Shown here one piece after another: positions 32,607-44,257 of a stretch of DNA of 64,000 nt. Every line of letters begins with the position of its first letter. Within the stretch, counting starts at the first letter, position 1. The DNA is from Hordeum vulgare subsp. vulgare. Its lineage: Eukaryota > Streptophyta > Magnoliopsida > Poales > Poaceae. Below the pieces are notes generated by a model. It made no database searches, had not been told where the DNA came from, and worked only from the letters and a program-made list of their open reading frames with translations. The stretch is taken from assembly GCF_904849725.1 (NCBI RefSeq), contig NC_058518.1, positions 504,915,225 through 504,979,224 of the forward strand. The letters are read 5' to 3'. Made by a program: the position numbers and the translations under genes.

Positions 32607-33129
32607 GTTGTCCTCATTTAGTTTATGTTGTAATGCACAATTATGCACTCTATGACTAAGGGCCTATGGCCATGTGAGCCTTGTATCTTTCTGTTGTTAT
32701 GTTGTAATGCACTGCTTGATATGGATCATCCTCTTTATCATGTTATTTTTCTCTTAGTTTATGTTACTGCTACAAGCCAACTTGTTTACTGGTTTTTCAC
32801 TTTTCATGCTTGTCAATCTCATATTATCATGTCTAATATCATATGTTGTATTTTTTATTTTGCATACATCATGAGGAGTTGAGGACCTGGATGATCATTT
32901 AATTCAAGATTAGAAATGGAAGAAGGCATGAGGAGTTGAGGACCTGGAAGCAACGGTATTTTCATCTCGTCGCATAAATTTTATTATTTTAGTTTTTATT
33001 ACTTGTTATTTTATTATTATTCATATATATGCTTGCCGTATCGCTGTATTGATGTTTTTAGAAATTGCCGTATCCCATATCGCCGTACCCGTGTCGCTCT
33101 ATCGGTATCGCTGTATCGGTGCTTCGTAG

Positions 33130-33560
33130 GTGAAAAGTGCATATGATTTGGCCTTCGACGAGGTCCATCGGGAAAGCGCTCTTTCTTCGAGTAATAGGCC
33201 ATCTAGGGTGCGCCCATGCTGGAGCTATATCTGGTCATGTGATTCCCGCAGCAATTCGAAACTTCAGGTGGCGAGTGGCGACAAACTCTTTGCCGACTTG
33301 GCAAAGGAAGAGCCGAATTGGACTGGAATCAACTCGAGTTTGCCCAATATGTGCAAGATAATTAGAGGATAATTTTCATCCTTTCATGGTATGCCCACTG
33401 GGTCGACAATTATACATGGAGATAAGCAGTGTGTGGAGGCTGTATCTACTCGGCATGCAGTAGACTGTATTCATGTCGAGATGCGGTAGAGACGGAACTG
33501 TGTGCGTGCAGGAGATTGTTAGAGATGATTGCAATGATACTTTGATTGAGTAATACAAAT
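33130..33560 (+). pseudogene. LINE ORF2 C-terminal fragment, right of the hAT insertion
   Basis: The frame continues from 30073: VKSAYDLAFDEVHRESA. After a frameshift it reads the zinc-binding domain IRNFRWRVATNSLPTW, RIGLESTRVCPICAR and NFHPF. The LINE 3' region appears to end in A/T-rich sequence around 33560. No intact ORF remains. Confidence 0.8.
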
Positions 33561-33759
33561 TTTATTCAAGGGAGTAATACAAATTAATTTCATTCGAATA
33601 AAAGGCACACAATTACCGTGCCCTTAAAAAGAAAAACTTGAGACCATGCGTCGGTCCAAACGAAGCGAACGGAACCATCAAGCATAAGCGTGACCGGTGA
33701 GAATGACGCAGCTGGTTCCTTGTGTCCAGACACGTCACTTGAAACTGACAAATCACTTA

Positions 33760-34150
33760 GGCCATATTTGCAACCACAATAGATTATGATAATCTGAATT
33801 ATGAAAATAGATTATATAATCTGATTTATAAAAATAATCTAGATGGATATATTTGAAAGTCAGATTATATAAACTGTAATCTAGATTTTACATTCCATAA
33901 TAACTTGTCTGCCCTCTGTTTTTTTTAAAGAGGAGGATTACGGTGGTAGGAATGTAATTATTTCCAACTTTACAAGGGTAATGGAGCATCAGCAATCTAT
34001 AATCTGATTTTAGCTGGTGTAAAGTAGATTATGAGTTTTTAATAATATGTTCGTCTAATTTTTATAATCTACACCATAATCTGTCCTGTTTGAAGATATA
34101 ATAGATTATAAAAACTGAATTATGTAATCTGTATGGTTCCAAACAGGGCC
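33760..34150. mobile_element. Tourist-like (PIF/Harbinger) MITE upstream of WRKY gene 1
   Basis: The 391-bp A/T-rich element has ends GGCCATATTTGCAACCA and, inward from the right, GGCCCTGTTTGGAACCA. It is flanked by the 3-bp target TTA (33757-33759 and 34151-34153). The interior has repeated ATAATCTG/CAGATTAT words. A homologous element lies at the same place upstream of WRKY gene 2, so insertion preceded the gene duplication. Confidence 0.85.
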
Positions 34151-34153
34151 TTA

Positions 34154-34426
34154 GGCTGCCCGTAATGATAGTATCATAGTTAGTATCATGCATGCCAACT
34201 AGTCAATTTTGATAAGGTGACATAAAATTAAATGAAGAAAAAAGGGTTGAGTATCATATCTTGATAGTGTATCATATTAAATAATATGTTACTATGTGTC
34301 TTACATGGCAATAAATAAACTACACTATGATACTAACATATGATACTATGCATTACGAATATGGTATCATAAACTAGTATCATATGCATTATACTAACAA
34401 TATGATACTATCCATTACAACCAGCC
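34154..34426. mobile_element. Second Tourist-like MITE, adjacent to the first
   Basis: The 273-bp element has inverted ends GGCTGCCCGTAATGATAGTATCATA and GGCTGGTTGTAATGGATAGTATCATA (left, and inward from right), with TTA on both sides (34151-34153 shared with the first MITE; 34427-34429). Repeated ATGATACTA words fill it. It is absent from the WRKY gene 2 upstream region, so it is a later, copy-specific insertion. Confidence 0.85.
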
Positions 34427-34577
34427 TTAGGTAATTACACTCTCGTCATAAGTGGTCGGAGAGTACTACCCATAGTAGCAGTCCAAATGTACGGATCGCA
34501 CTCACACTCAGTCCAGCAGACGTGTATTATACTCATACTCTCTCGTCAATTAGTCATGCAACTTTTCTCCGGTCTTC

Positions 34578-34646
34578 GGTCAAAACTGCGGACCAATTCC
34601 CTGTCAGGAACTGTGCTGATCGCTTGCCCGCTCCGGCCCTATAAAT
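34578..34646 (+). promoter_or_regulatory. WRKY gene 1 proximal promoter: W-box and TATA box
   Basis: GGTCAA at 34578-34583 is a W-box core (TTGACC on the other strand), the WRKY binding site. TATAAAT at 34640-34646 lies about 105 bases before the ATG. The same pair with the same spacing is present in front of WRKY gene 2 (52180-52185 and 52242-52248). Conservation of the W-box in both copies suggests auto- or cross-regulation by WRKY proteins, which is inference. Confidence 0.65.
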
Positions 34647-34749
34647 CCGCCACCACGCTCACCATCATCAGTTCATCACAATTCACAACCCGCGAAGCGC
34701 GCGCACGCTCGCCACGCCAGGTGCCGCTGAGCCGAACCGCGAGCCGGGC

Positions 34750-35511
34750 ATGGAGGACACGGCGACGGCGGCGACGCTGGCGACGGAGCTGGACGGGTTG
34801 CTGGCCATGGCGAGGGAGCTGGAGGCGCGCGTCGACGGCGACCAGGGCGCGCCGGGCGCCGCCAGGGAGCTCTGCGCGGCTCTGGCCGAGTCCGTCGACC
34901 GGGCCATGCGCCTCGCCGGCAGCAGCGAGGGCGAGGGCGAGGGCAATGCCACCGGCAGGGCGAGCGTGAGCGGGCAGGTCAGGGGCGGCAGGAAGTCGGC
35001 GGCGAACAAGGTGCGGACGCAGGTGCGGGTGGCATCGGTGACGGACGTGGGGCCGCTCAACGACGGGCTCAGCTGGCGCAAGTACGGCCAGAAGGACATC
35101 CTCGGCGCAACGTACCCCAGGGCATACTTCCGGTGCACGCACCGGCACACGCAGGGCTGCCAGGCCACCAAGCAGGTGCAGCGCACCCATGCCGATCCCC
35201 TGCTCTTCGAGGTCGCGTACCACGGCGAGCACACCTGCGTCCAGGCCGCCGTGCAGCAGCAGCCGCCTGCTTGCTTTGGCCAGGGGCAGCAGAGCCCGCC
35301 GGCCGTGGCGCCGGAGGGAATTCAGTGGCCGGTCACGCCGCCCTCGTTCCCCTCCACGCAGGACGACCACGTTGGTGACTGCTATCCCTCCGTGTGCCAG
35401 CTCGATGGCGGCTACGGCTACGGTGCCGGCGGAGGCCTCGGGGCAGACATGGGGGTCGGGAGTCAACTGGACGACTGGTTCTTGTATCTGTCCGAGGTTC
35501 AGAACCTGTAG
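34750..35511 (+). CDS. Group III WRKY transcription factor, intronless (copy 1)
   Basis: A 253-residue DNA-binding transcription factor expected in the nucleus, binding W-box (TTGACC/T) promoters. WRKYGQK is at residues 109-115, followed by zinc ligands C129, C137, H161 and C163. The spacing C-X7-C-X23-H-X-C defines group III. A basic stretch at about 79-94 (GGRKSAANKVRTQVR) could serve nuclear import. Residues 1-60 are helical with Leu/Ala heptads, and 60-66 is a Gly/Glu run. The tail is Gln/Pro-rich and ends in SEVQNL, conserved with copy 2. The ATG follows a TATA box by about 105 bases and the frame has no interruption. Group III genes usually have an intron inside the WRKY domain; none is present here. 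It is the tandem paralogue of 52359-53147. Grass group III members often act in defence, senescence or stress, but the specific role cannot be told. Confidence 0.95.
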   Translation: MEDTATAATLATELDGLLAMARELEARVDGDQGAPGAARELCAALAESVDRAMRLAGSSEGEGEGNATGRASVSGQVRGGRKSAANKVRTQVRVASVTDVGPLNDGLSWRKYGQKDILGATYPRAYFRCTHRHTQGCQATKQVQRTHADPLLFEVAYHGEHTCVQAAVQQQPPACFGQGQQSPPAVAPEGIQWPVTPPSFPSTQDDHVGDCYPSVCQLDGGYGYGAGGGLGADMGVGSQLDDWFLYLSEVQNL

Positions 35512-37404
35512 GTGCTTGCTGCATCCAGCATCGTACTGTAGTGTATTTGCACCAGTATTTAGATTCAGACTCGTTTGATCGCCGGCTTGAGTAGATGAAT
35601 TTGCCGAATTCTCGAGCAGGGGATCGGCATCGAACGAGACGTAGTGTTTTTCGTGTTGAGAAAAAAAATATGGTGAGAGAAAACAATTGAACTATCAACG
35701 TCTAGAGACTTAATTTGATTCTTGTATCCGAACTAGAAGTAGTAACTCGAACTGATTCCAGCCATGGCGAGAGGAAACTACTGAACCATCAACATCCACG
35801 GAAAAGTATGAAAGTGCATCAACGTCTTACGTCAATATGATGCTCACCGCGTAGTATTTTTGGGTGTTCATTTTTCTTCTCTTTGGTTTCCTATGGCTTT
35901 ATATTAGGTCTCTGCTTTTCCGGTGTTTTCTGTGCTTCTGAAACTGCAAATATTTTTAAATTTTGTGTTTTGAAAATCTGATTTTTAAATTATATTTCAA
36001 AAACTAAAATTAATATCTTTTATTATTATTTTTATAGTTCAGGAATATTTTGTAAAAATCTTGGACATGTTTTAAAATATGCTAATATTACTAAAAATAG
36101 TAAATATAGTATAAATTTGTCATTTTTTTAATGTAAACATTTTTCATTTTCCTTTTTTCCTTGTTTTAAGCAAACTAAAAGAATACAATAAATAAATAAA
36201 ATTCAAAATAAAACCAGAATCAGGAACTACTGAGGAATCAACAATAAAATGGCAAAAAATGAAAGGAAGAAAAATCAGATGCAAACAGTGTTGTCCCGAT
36301 TCATACGTCATTTTGCTATATATTGACTTTTCGCCACTTTGAGCAACCAATAGGAATTTTGAATTTATCCTAAGCTTGTCGAGGAACAAATATACCATGT
36401 AATAATTTCGGGTCAAGACTATAGGAGTGTTCACGCCAACGACCCATTTATTAACAACGTTCCTAATTCTTTTCAATTTCCTGAATATAGAGCTCGTAGG
36501 GTCGAGTGTGGACTCGGCCTGCCCAATGCTTGTCTAGTTCCTTTGGACAACATGACAAATAAGATATTAAATATGTTGAATTTGAACAAGAACATTTCAT
36601 ATGTTAAATTTGAAGCAATGGTTTAAAATATATGAATATTTTCTAAAAGAATTTGATATGTATTGCGGGTTTATTGACTCAAAAGGCTAAGTCTGATAAA
36701 AACTGAACTGCGAGTTGATTAAAAATACCGTGTGAGAGTTTTTTTTTAAATAACATGACAGACCAAAAATACTTATTTACTTTATTATTACTAGCAAAAG
36801 GGTCCGTGCGTTGCAACGAAAAAAAAACATACATTCTTAATTTATAAAAAATGGTCTATGATCCGAGACTTCATAGTTACGACACAAACAGATATGGTCT
36901 TACCCTACAAAAGTTCAGTTCAAGATTACACAGGTCTTCTGTTTTGACACGGCTTACATGTAGATTTAATACATATAAAGAAACGGGCAACTGACCTTCA
37001 AATTCATCTCCAATCCTGATTTTGTTGACGTGTTTATCACCAATCCGGATTAGTACCGGTATGAAAGAAAGACGAATAACGAATTATTTATTAAAATTGC
37101 ACCCTAGATAAAAAATATATTAAAATTTTAACATATAAAATAACATCATATTCAAATTCTACATATTTTTCTTATCAAATTTCACATATAACATGTTAAA
37201 TTTGGATTTGCGTTTTAAAAGATATGAGTATTTTAAAAAACATTTAATATGTACTGCGGGCTTAAAGTCAGAAACATCAGGGGATTTGTTATAAAATAAA
37301 AAATGGACTAAGAATACCTATTTTTTATTAGTAGGTATAGTTTATTCATTCATATTATTATTATTTGCTTATTGCACTTTGTCGGTTGCGTGACATGGGG
37401 GGAA
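35512..37404. other. WRKY 1 3' region and A/T-rich intergenic DNA
   Basis: The first 130 bases (CATCGTACTGTA, TTTAGATTCAGACTCGT, GATCGCCGGC, GGGGATCGGCATCGAA) match the WRKY 2 3' flank, marking a shared 3' UTR. Beyond about 35700 the DNA is A/T-rich without genes. ACTAGCAAAAGGGTCCGTGCGTTGCAACG at about 36791-36819 is a motif seen at the ends of common grass repeats, but no partner terminus was found. Confidence 0.55.
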
Positions 37405-37910
37405 GTGTGTCTGGTACGGCTTGCATCTCCCTCACCGCGTTCCTGTTATCCTGTACACGCGCACGGTGGGAACGAGATCCAGGCTCACTTGTACTGTACA
37501 CGTCAAGTTCGGCCAGCCGCTCGATTGAAAACGACCCAAGACGTGGCTGCTGGTGCACCTGGGCCCCTTGGGCCTTGGCCGCTAGCACACTAGCCTAGCT
37601 CTAGCTCCACTCTAGTCGCCAGCACATCGCGCGCACCTGCGCCGTGTGCACCCAGCTCCAGCGAAGGAAGCCTCCGGCCATCTTCCTCCCGGCAAAAGCT
37701 CTTATCCACGACTCTGACAGCACCACATGGTACTCCACCAGAACAACACAACACAACCCCAACATTTCCCTCCACGGCCACAGCACCACAGTCCACAGGT
37801 ACCATGTCCATGATGGGCGACGACGAATACAACAACGACGAATCTTCCACGAAAAAACGGCAGTGAACTTCAGGAGGCCATGCACGCAACTATTCCGGCG
37901 CCTGACGTCG
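37405..37910 (+). repeat. WRKY-unit upstream segment Y, copy 2
   Basis: The segment is homologous to 12762-13275 and in part to 55079-55240. It ends CCTGACGTCGGTCCAAAC, interrupted by Copia-B at 37919. The sequence resumes as CAAACGAAGCGACCG at 51133 and leads to WRKY gene 2. Short frames on both strands show no domain. Confidence 0.65.
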
Positions 37911-37918
37911 GTCCAAAC

Positions 37919-38112
37919 TGTTGTAATTGAAAAGAGAGAGATGTAATGAAAAACAACTATTCACTTTATTCTTGATGATGAACTTTATATGACAGGGAAA
38001 GGCGGTTCCCGCATATGTCGGTTCCCGCATCGTGCGTGTGGTTCCCGCATCGTGCGTGCGGTTACAAGTAGAGATTAACTTAATTAATTACATAATTAAT
38101 TAAACTCTAACA
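37919..38112 (-). repeat. Copia-B 3' LTR
   Basis: A short LTR followed by CTCCCCCTAATCTCT, the complement of the polypurine tract. It contains a tandem GGTTCCCGCATCGTGCGTG(T/C) duplication. Confidence 0.9.
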
Positions 38113-38493
38113 CTCCCCCTAATCTCTACTTGTCCTTGAACGTGTTCATCATCTTGTAATAATCTCCTCCAAAAACCCTGTGAGAAAAATATAAGGAGTG
38201 GTGTAGTATATGCAGCTAAAACTCCTTTAAACCCTGTGGAAAAATAAGGAGAAAATGATACCACATATAATGGTTATTGCCTCCGTTAACTCCATATGAA
38301 ATGCATCCATAGAATAAGAGAACAATAAACATGTCGTATATACTTTTCCTAAAAAAAAACCCGGTGGGGAAAACAGATAGTATGACATGTGTTCTTATGT
38401 TGATATTACCTCATTAAAAACCTTGATGAGAACCTCTAGAGTAAACTCATAAAGGAAAAAAGAGTATAATATGAGGCTTTGAACAGGAACAGT
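38113..38493 (-). other. Copia-B 3' untranslated region
   Basis: Non-coding sequence between RNase H and the polypurine tract. No other feature is seen. Confidence 0.6.
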
Positions 38494-39619
38494 TCAGGAA
38501 GATACTCCCCCTGACTCTTGCAAATCTCGGAGCCGTCGCATACCAATTCCATGAAGGTATTTCGGGAATGTTGAAGCTGGTAGAGACTTTGTGAAAAGAT
38601 CAACGAGATTATCACATGACTTGACTTGCAAGATGTTGATTTCACCACTTTTCTGGAGTTCATGGGGATAAAACAACTTAGGGGCAATATGCTTAGTGAT
38701 ATTGCTCTTTATGTATCCTGTTTGCATCTGTGCAACACAAGCCGCACTATCTTCATAGATAATGGTAGGTGATTCGATAGAACCAATTCCACATGACTGT
38801 TGTATGTGGTTTATTATTCTGCGAAGCCACGTGCATTCACGTGATGCCTCATATAAAGCAATTATTTCAGAATGATTGGTAGATGTTGCAACTAGGGTCT
38901 GTTTCGAAGACTTCCATGATATAGCAGTTCCACCATGTAGGAACACAAAACCGGTCTGCGATCTGGCATTATGGGGATCAGATAAATAGCCAGCATCTGT
39001 ATATCCAATTATACTAGAGTCCAGTTTTTCCTGGAATTGAAAGTATAGACCAAGATCCTTTGTGCCTTGGAGATATCGAAAGACATTCTTGACTCCCGAC
39101 CAATGGCGTTTGGTAGGAGCTGCGCTGTGTCTAGCAAGTAGATTTACTGCAATGCAATATCGGGTCTTGTGCAATTTGCAAGATACATAAGCGCTCCAAT
39201 AGCACTGAGATATGCAACCTCGGGTCCCAAAATCTCTTCACCATCATCCCTTGGTCTGAACGGATCTTTCTCTACGTCTAGAGATCGAACCACCATGGGA
39301 GTTTTAGATGGGTAGGATTTGTCCATATTGAATTTCTCCAATATTTTCTGGATATAGGCAGCTTGGTGTACCATTATTCCTGAGGTAAGGTGCTCGAGTT
39401 GGAGACCCAAGCAAAATTTGGTTTGACCCAAATCCTTCATCTCAAATTCCATTTTTAGGTGATTGCGTGCTTTATCAATATCTGGTGCGTTGCCGATGAT
39501 GTTGAGATCATCAACATACACAGAAATGATGCAAAATCCTGTAGAGGACTTCTTTATGAAGACACATGGGAAATCATCACTATTGGAGTAACCTTTCTGA
39601 AGAAGGAACTCACTTAGTC
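38494..39619 (-). pseudogene. Copia-B reverse transcriptase C-terminal half and RNase H, one frameshift
   Basis: From the Angela-2 insertion (39620) downward: the catalytic motif MYVDDLNIIGN, KDLGQTKFCLGLQLEHL and LMYLANCTRPDIAL. A missing base near 39150 then shifts the frame to MHKTRYCIAVNLLARHSA and the RNase H region GYTDAGYLSDPHNARSQTGF, STNHSEIIALYEAS, EDSAACVAQM and LFTKSLP. The stop is at 38494. The RNase H end is complete. Confidence 0.88.
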
Positions 39620-39624
39620 GGTTG

Positions 39625-41450
39625 TGTTGGGGAACGTCGCATGGGAAACAAAAAATTTCCTATGCGCACGAAGACCTATCATGGTGATGTCCATCTACGA
39701 GAGGGGATGAGTGATCTACCTACCCTTGTAGACCGTACAGCAGAAGCGTTAGAGAACGCGGTTGATGTAGTGGAATGTCCTCACGTCCCTCGATCCGCCC
39801 CGCGAACAATCCCGCGATCAGTCCCACGATCTAGTACCGAACGGACGGCACCTCCGCGTTCAGCACACGTACAGCTCGACGATGATCTCGGCCTTCTTGA
39901 TCCAGCAAGAGAGACGGAGAGGTAGAAGAGTTCTCCGGCAGCGTGACGGCGCTCAGGAGGTTGGTGATGACCTTGTCTCAGCAGGGCTCCGCCCGAGCTC
40001 CGCAGAAATGCGATCTAGAGGAAAAACCGTGGAGGTATGTGGTCGGGCAGCCGTGAGAAAGTCGTCTCAAATCAGCCCTAATTGCTCCATATATATAGGA
40101 GGAGGGAGGGGGGGCCTTGCCTTGGGGTCCAAGGACCCCCAAGGAGTCGGCCGAGCCAAAGGGGGGAGGACTCCCCCCCCCAAACCGAGTTGGACTTGGT
40201 TTGGTGGGAGGAGTCCCCCTTCCTTCCCACCTCCTTCCTTTTTTTTTTCTTTCCTCTTGATTTTTCTTCTCTTGGCGCATTGGGCACTTGTGGGCTGTCC
40301 CACCAGCCCACTAAGGGCTGGTGTGGCTCCCCCAATGCCTATGGGCTTCCCCGGGGTGGGTTGCCCCCCCCCTGGTGAACTCCCGGAACCCAATCGTCAT
40401 TCCCGGTACATTCCCGGTAACTCCGAAAACCTTACGGTAATCAAATGAGGTCATCCTATATATCAATCGTCGTTTCCGGACCATTCCGGAAACCCTCGTG
40501 ACGTCCGTGATCTCATCCGGGACTCCGAACAACATTCGGTAACCAACCATATAACTCAAATAGGCATAAAACAACGTCGAACCTTAAGTGTGCAGACCCT
40601 GCGGGTTCGAGAACTATGTAGACATGACCCGAGAGACTCCTCGGTCAATATACAATAGCGGGACCTGGATGCCCATATTGGATCCTACATATTCTACGAA
40701 GATCTTATCGTTTGAACCTCAGTGCCAAGGATTCGTATAATCCCGTATGTCATTCCCTTTGTCCTTCGGTATGTTACTTGCCCGACATTCGATCGTCAGT
40801 ATCCGCATACCTATTTCAATCTCGTTTACCGGCAAGTCTCTTTACTCGTTCCGTAATACAAGATCCCGCAACTTACACTAAGTTACATTGCTTGCAAGGC
40901 TTGTATGTGATGTTGCATTACCGAGTGGGCCCCGAGATACCTCTCCGTCACACGGAGTGACAAATCCCAGTCTTGATCCATACTAACTCAACTAACACCT
41001 TCGGTGATACCTGTAGAGCATCTTTGTAGTCACCCAGTTACGTTGCGACGTTTGATACACACAAAGCATTCCTCCGGTGTCAGTAAGTTATATGATCTCA
41101 TGGTCATAGGAATAAATACTTGACACGCAGAAAACAGTAGCAATAAAATGACACGATCAACATGCTACGTCTATTAGTTTGGGTCTAGTCCATCACGTGA
41201 TTCTCCCAATGACGTGATCCAGTTATCAAGGAACAACACCTTGTTCATAATCAGAAGACACTGACTATCATTGATCAACTGGCTAGCCAACTAGAGGCAT
41301 GCTAGGGACGGTGTTTTGTCTATGTATCCACACATGTAAATGAGTCTTCATTCAATACAATTATAGCATGAATAATAAACTATTATCTTGATACAAGAAT
41401 TATAATAATAACTATACATTTATTATTGCCTCTAGGGCATAATTCCAACA
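39625..41450 (-). repeat. Angela-2 3' LTR (left copy)
   Basis: The LTR is 1826 bp. It is followed by GTATCCCACTTGCAC, the complement of the polypurine tract. Several overlapping Pro/Arg-rich frames inside it on both strands are not genes. Confidence 0.92.
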
Positions 41451-41502
41451 GTATCCCACTTGCACTAGAGTCAATAATCTAGCCCTCACATCACCATGTG
41501 AA

Positions 41503-44238
41503 TTACATTGTAATAAATCTAACACCCATACAGTTCTGGTGTCGATCATGTTTTGGCCGTGGAAGAGGCTTAGTTAGCGGGTCTGCTACATTCAGATCCG
41601 TGTGCACTTTGCATATATTTACGTCCTCCTCCTCGACGTAGTCGCGGATGAGGTTGAAGCGTCGTTTGATGTGTCTGGTCTTCTTGTGAAACCTTGGTTC
41701 CTTTGCTAAGGCAATGGCACCAGTGTTGTCACAGAACAAGGTTATTGGATCCAGTGCACTTGGCACCACTCCAAGATCCGTCATGAACTGCTTCATCCAG
41801 ACACCCTCCTTAGCCGCCTCCGAGGCAGCCATGTACTCCGCTTCACATGTAGAATCTGCTACGACGCTTTGCTTGGAACTGCACCAGCTTACTGCACCCC
41901 CATTAAGAATAAATACGTATCCGGTTTGCGACTTAGAGTCGTCCGGATCTGTGTCAAAGCTTGCATCGACGTAACCTTTTACGGCGAGCTCTTCGTCACC
42001 TCCATACACGAGAAACATCTCCTTAGTCCTTTTCAGGTACTTCAGGATATTCTTGACCGCTGTCCAGTGATCCACTCCTGGATTACTCTGGAACCTACCT
42101 GCCATACTTATGGCCAGGCTAACATCCGGTCTAGTGCACAGCATCGCATACATGATAGAACCTATGGCTGAAGCATAGGGGACGGAGCGCATATGCTCTC
42201 TATCTTCATCAGTTGCTGGGCACTGAGTCTTACTCAATCTCGTACCTTGTAACACTGGCAAGAACCCTTTCTTGGACTGTTCCATTTTGAACCTCTTCAA
42301 AACTTTATCAAGGTATGTGCTTTGTGAAAGTCCTATCAGGCGTTTTGATCTATCCCTATAGATCTTAATGCCTAGAATGTAAGCAGCTTCTCCTAGGTCC
42401 TTCATAGAGAAACTTTTATTCAAGTAACCTTTTATGCTCTCCAAAAGCTCTACGTTGTTTCCAATCAGTAATATGTCATCCACATATAATATTAGAAACG
42501 CCACATAGCTCCCACTCACTTTCTTGTAAATACAAGATTCTCCAACCACTAGTATAAACCCAAATGCTTTGATCACCTCATCAAAGCGTTTGTTCCAACT
42601 CCGAGATGCTTGCACCAGTCCATAAATGGATCGCTGGAGCTTGCACACCTTGTTAGCACTTTTAGGATCAACAAAACCTTCGGGTTGCATCATATACAAC
42701 TCTTCCTTAAGGAAACCGTTAAGGAACGCCGTTTTGACATCCATCTGCCAGATTTCATAATCGAAAAATGCAGCTATTGCTAACATGATTCTGACGGACT
42801 TAAGCATTGCCACGGGAGAGAAAGTCTCATCGTAGTCAATTCCTGGAACTTGTGAAAAACCCTTTGCCACAAGTCGAGCTTTATAAACGGTCACATTACC
42901 GTCAGCGTCCGTCTTCTTCTTAAAGATCCATTTGTTCTGAATAGCCTTGCGGCCCTCAGGTAGTATCTCCAAAGTCCACACTTTGTTCTCATACATGGAT
43001 CCTATCTCGGATTTCATGGCTTCTAGCCATTTGTTGGAATCTGGGCCAACCATTGCTTCTTCATAATTTGCAGGTTCATTGTTGTCTAACAACATGATTG
43101 ATAAGACGGGATTACCGTACCACTCTGGAGCAGCGCGTGAACTCGTCGACCTACGTGGTTCAACAGAAACTTGAACTGGAGTTTCATGATCATCATCATT
43201 AACTTCCTCCTCAACCGGCGTCGCAATGACAGAGGTTTCCCCTTGCCCTGCGCCACCATCCAGAGGGATGAGAGGTTCGACAACCTCGTCAAGTTCTATC
43301 TTCCTCCCACTCAATTCTCTCGAGAGAAACTCCTTCTCGAGAAAAGTTCCGTTCTTAGCAACAAACACTTTGCCCTCGGATTTGAGATAGAAGGTGTACC
43401 CAACTGTCTCTTTTGGGTAATCTATGAAGACGCATTTTTCCGCTTTGGGTTCCAGCTTTTCAGGCTGAAGCTTTTTGACATAAGCATCACATCCCCAAAC
43501 TTTAAGAAACGACAACTTTGGCCTTTTGCCATACCACAGTTCGTATGGTGTCGTCTCAACGGATTTTGATGGTGCCCTATTTAAAGTGAATGCAGCTGTT
43601 TCTAATGCATAACCCCAAAATGATAACGACAAATCAGTAAGAGACATCATAGATCACACCATCTCTAACAAAGTACGATTACGACGTTCGGACACACCAT
43701 TACGCTGTGGTGTTCCAGGCGGTGTTATCCGCGAAACAATTCCACATTGTCTTAAGTGAGCACCAAACTCGAAACTCAGATATTCACCCCCACGATCAGA
43801 CCGTAGGAACTGGATCTTCTTGTTACGATGATTTTCCACTTCACTCTGAAATTGCTTGAACTTTTCAAATGTTTCAGACTTGTGCTTCATCAAGTAGACA
43901 TAACCATATGTACTTAAATCGTCAGTGAAGGTGAGAAAATAACGATATCCGCCGCGTGCCTCTACGCTCATTGGACCACACACATCGGTATGTATGATTT
44001 TCAACAAGTCACTTGCACGCTCCATTGTTCCTGAGAACGGAGTCTTAGTCATCTTGCCCATGAGGCATGGTTCGCACGTGTCAAGTGAATCAAATTCAAG
44101 TGACTCCAAAAGTCCATCAGCATGGAGTTTCTTCATGCGCTTTACACCAATATGACCCAAGCGGCAGTGCCACAAAAATATGGCGCTATCATTGTTTACT
44201 CTAACTCTTTTGGTCTCAATGTTATGTATCGCTATCAA
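41503..44238 (-). pseudogene. Angela-2 pol: integrase, reverse transcriptase, RNase H, one in-frame stop
   Basis: The frame from 44238 has a TGA at 43651-43653 (LLEMV-stop-SMMSLTDL) in the integrase, at a position where Angela-1 has Arg. Motifs: LWHCRLGHIG, HTDVCGPM, LRSDRGGEYLS and NGVSERRN (integrase triad), WIFKKKTDADG, MDVKTAFLNGFLKEELYM, catalytic LYVDDILLIG, and RNase H with YVDASFDTD, EAEYMAASEA, CDNTGAIALAKEP and VADPLTKPLPR. The 715 codons downstream of the stop are fully open and intact, longer than the matching part of Angela-1 by a 31-codon integrase segment. Confidence 0.92.
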
Positions 44239-44257
44239 GATTCAATATGAACAATCC

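Larger units (their letters stand above)
30082..33129 (+). mobile_element. hAT transposon (internally deleted) inserted in the LINE
   Basis: The element is 3048 bp. Termini are CTCGAAAGCACCGATAC and, read inward from the right, CTACGAAGCACCGATAC. A perfect 8-bp target duplication GTGAAAAG lies at 30074-30081 and 33130-33137. Excising the element restores the LINE reading VKSAYDLAF across the site. Sub-terminal regions are dense in CCGTATCG/CGATACGG motifs (30085-30185 and 33030-33120), the usual transposase binding pattern of hAT. The transposase gene at 30891-32606 has lost its middle. Confidence 0.95.

Noticed and set aside
34639..35466. 275-codon minus-strand frame opposite WRKY gene 1 (and a 347-codon one opposite gene 2 at 52320-53363)
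   Set aside because: Shadow frames caused by strong G/C third-position bias of the WRKY coding strand; Arg/Leu/Val-rich with no family resemblance.
36791..36819. AGCAAAAGGGTCCGTGCGTTGCAACG as the end of a transposon
   Set aside because: The motif is familiar from grass repeats, but no matching inverted terminus or target duplication was found nearby, so no element was called.
39882..40448. 188-codon frame in the Angela-2 LTR, repeated at 46851-47417
   Set aside because: Lies inside both LTRs, is low-complexity in part, and overlaps other frames; LTR sequence, not a gene.
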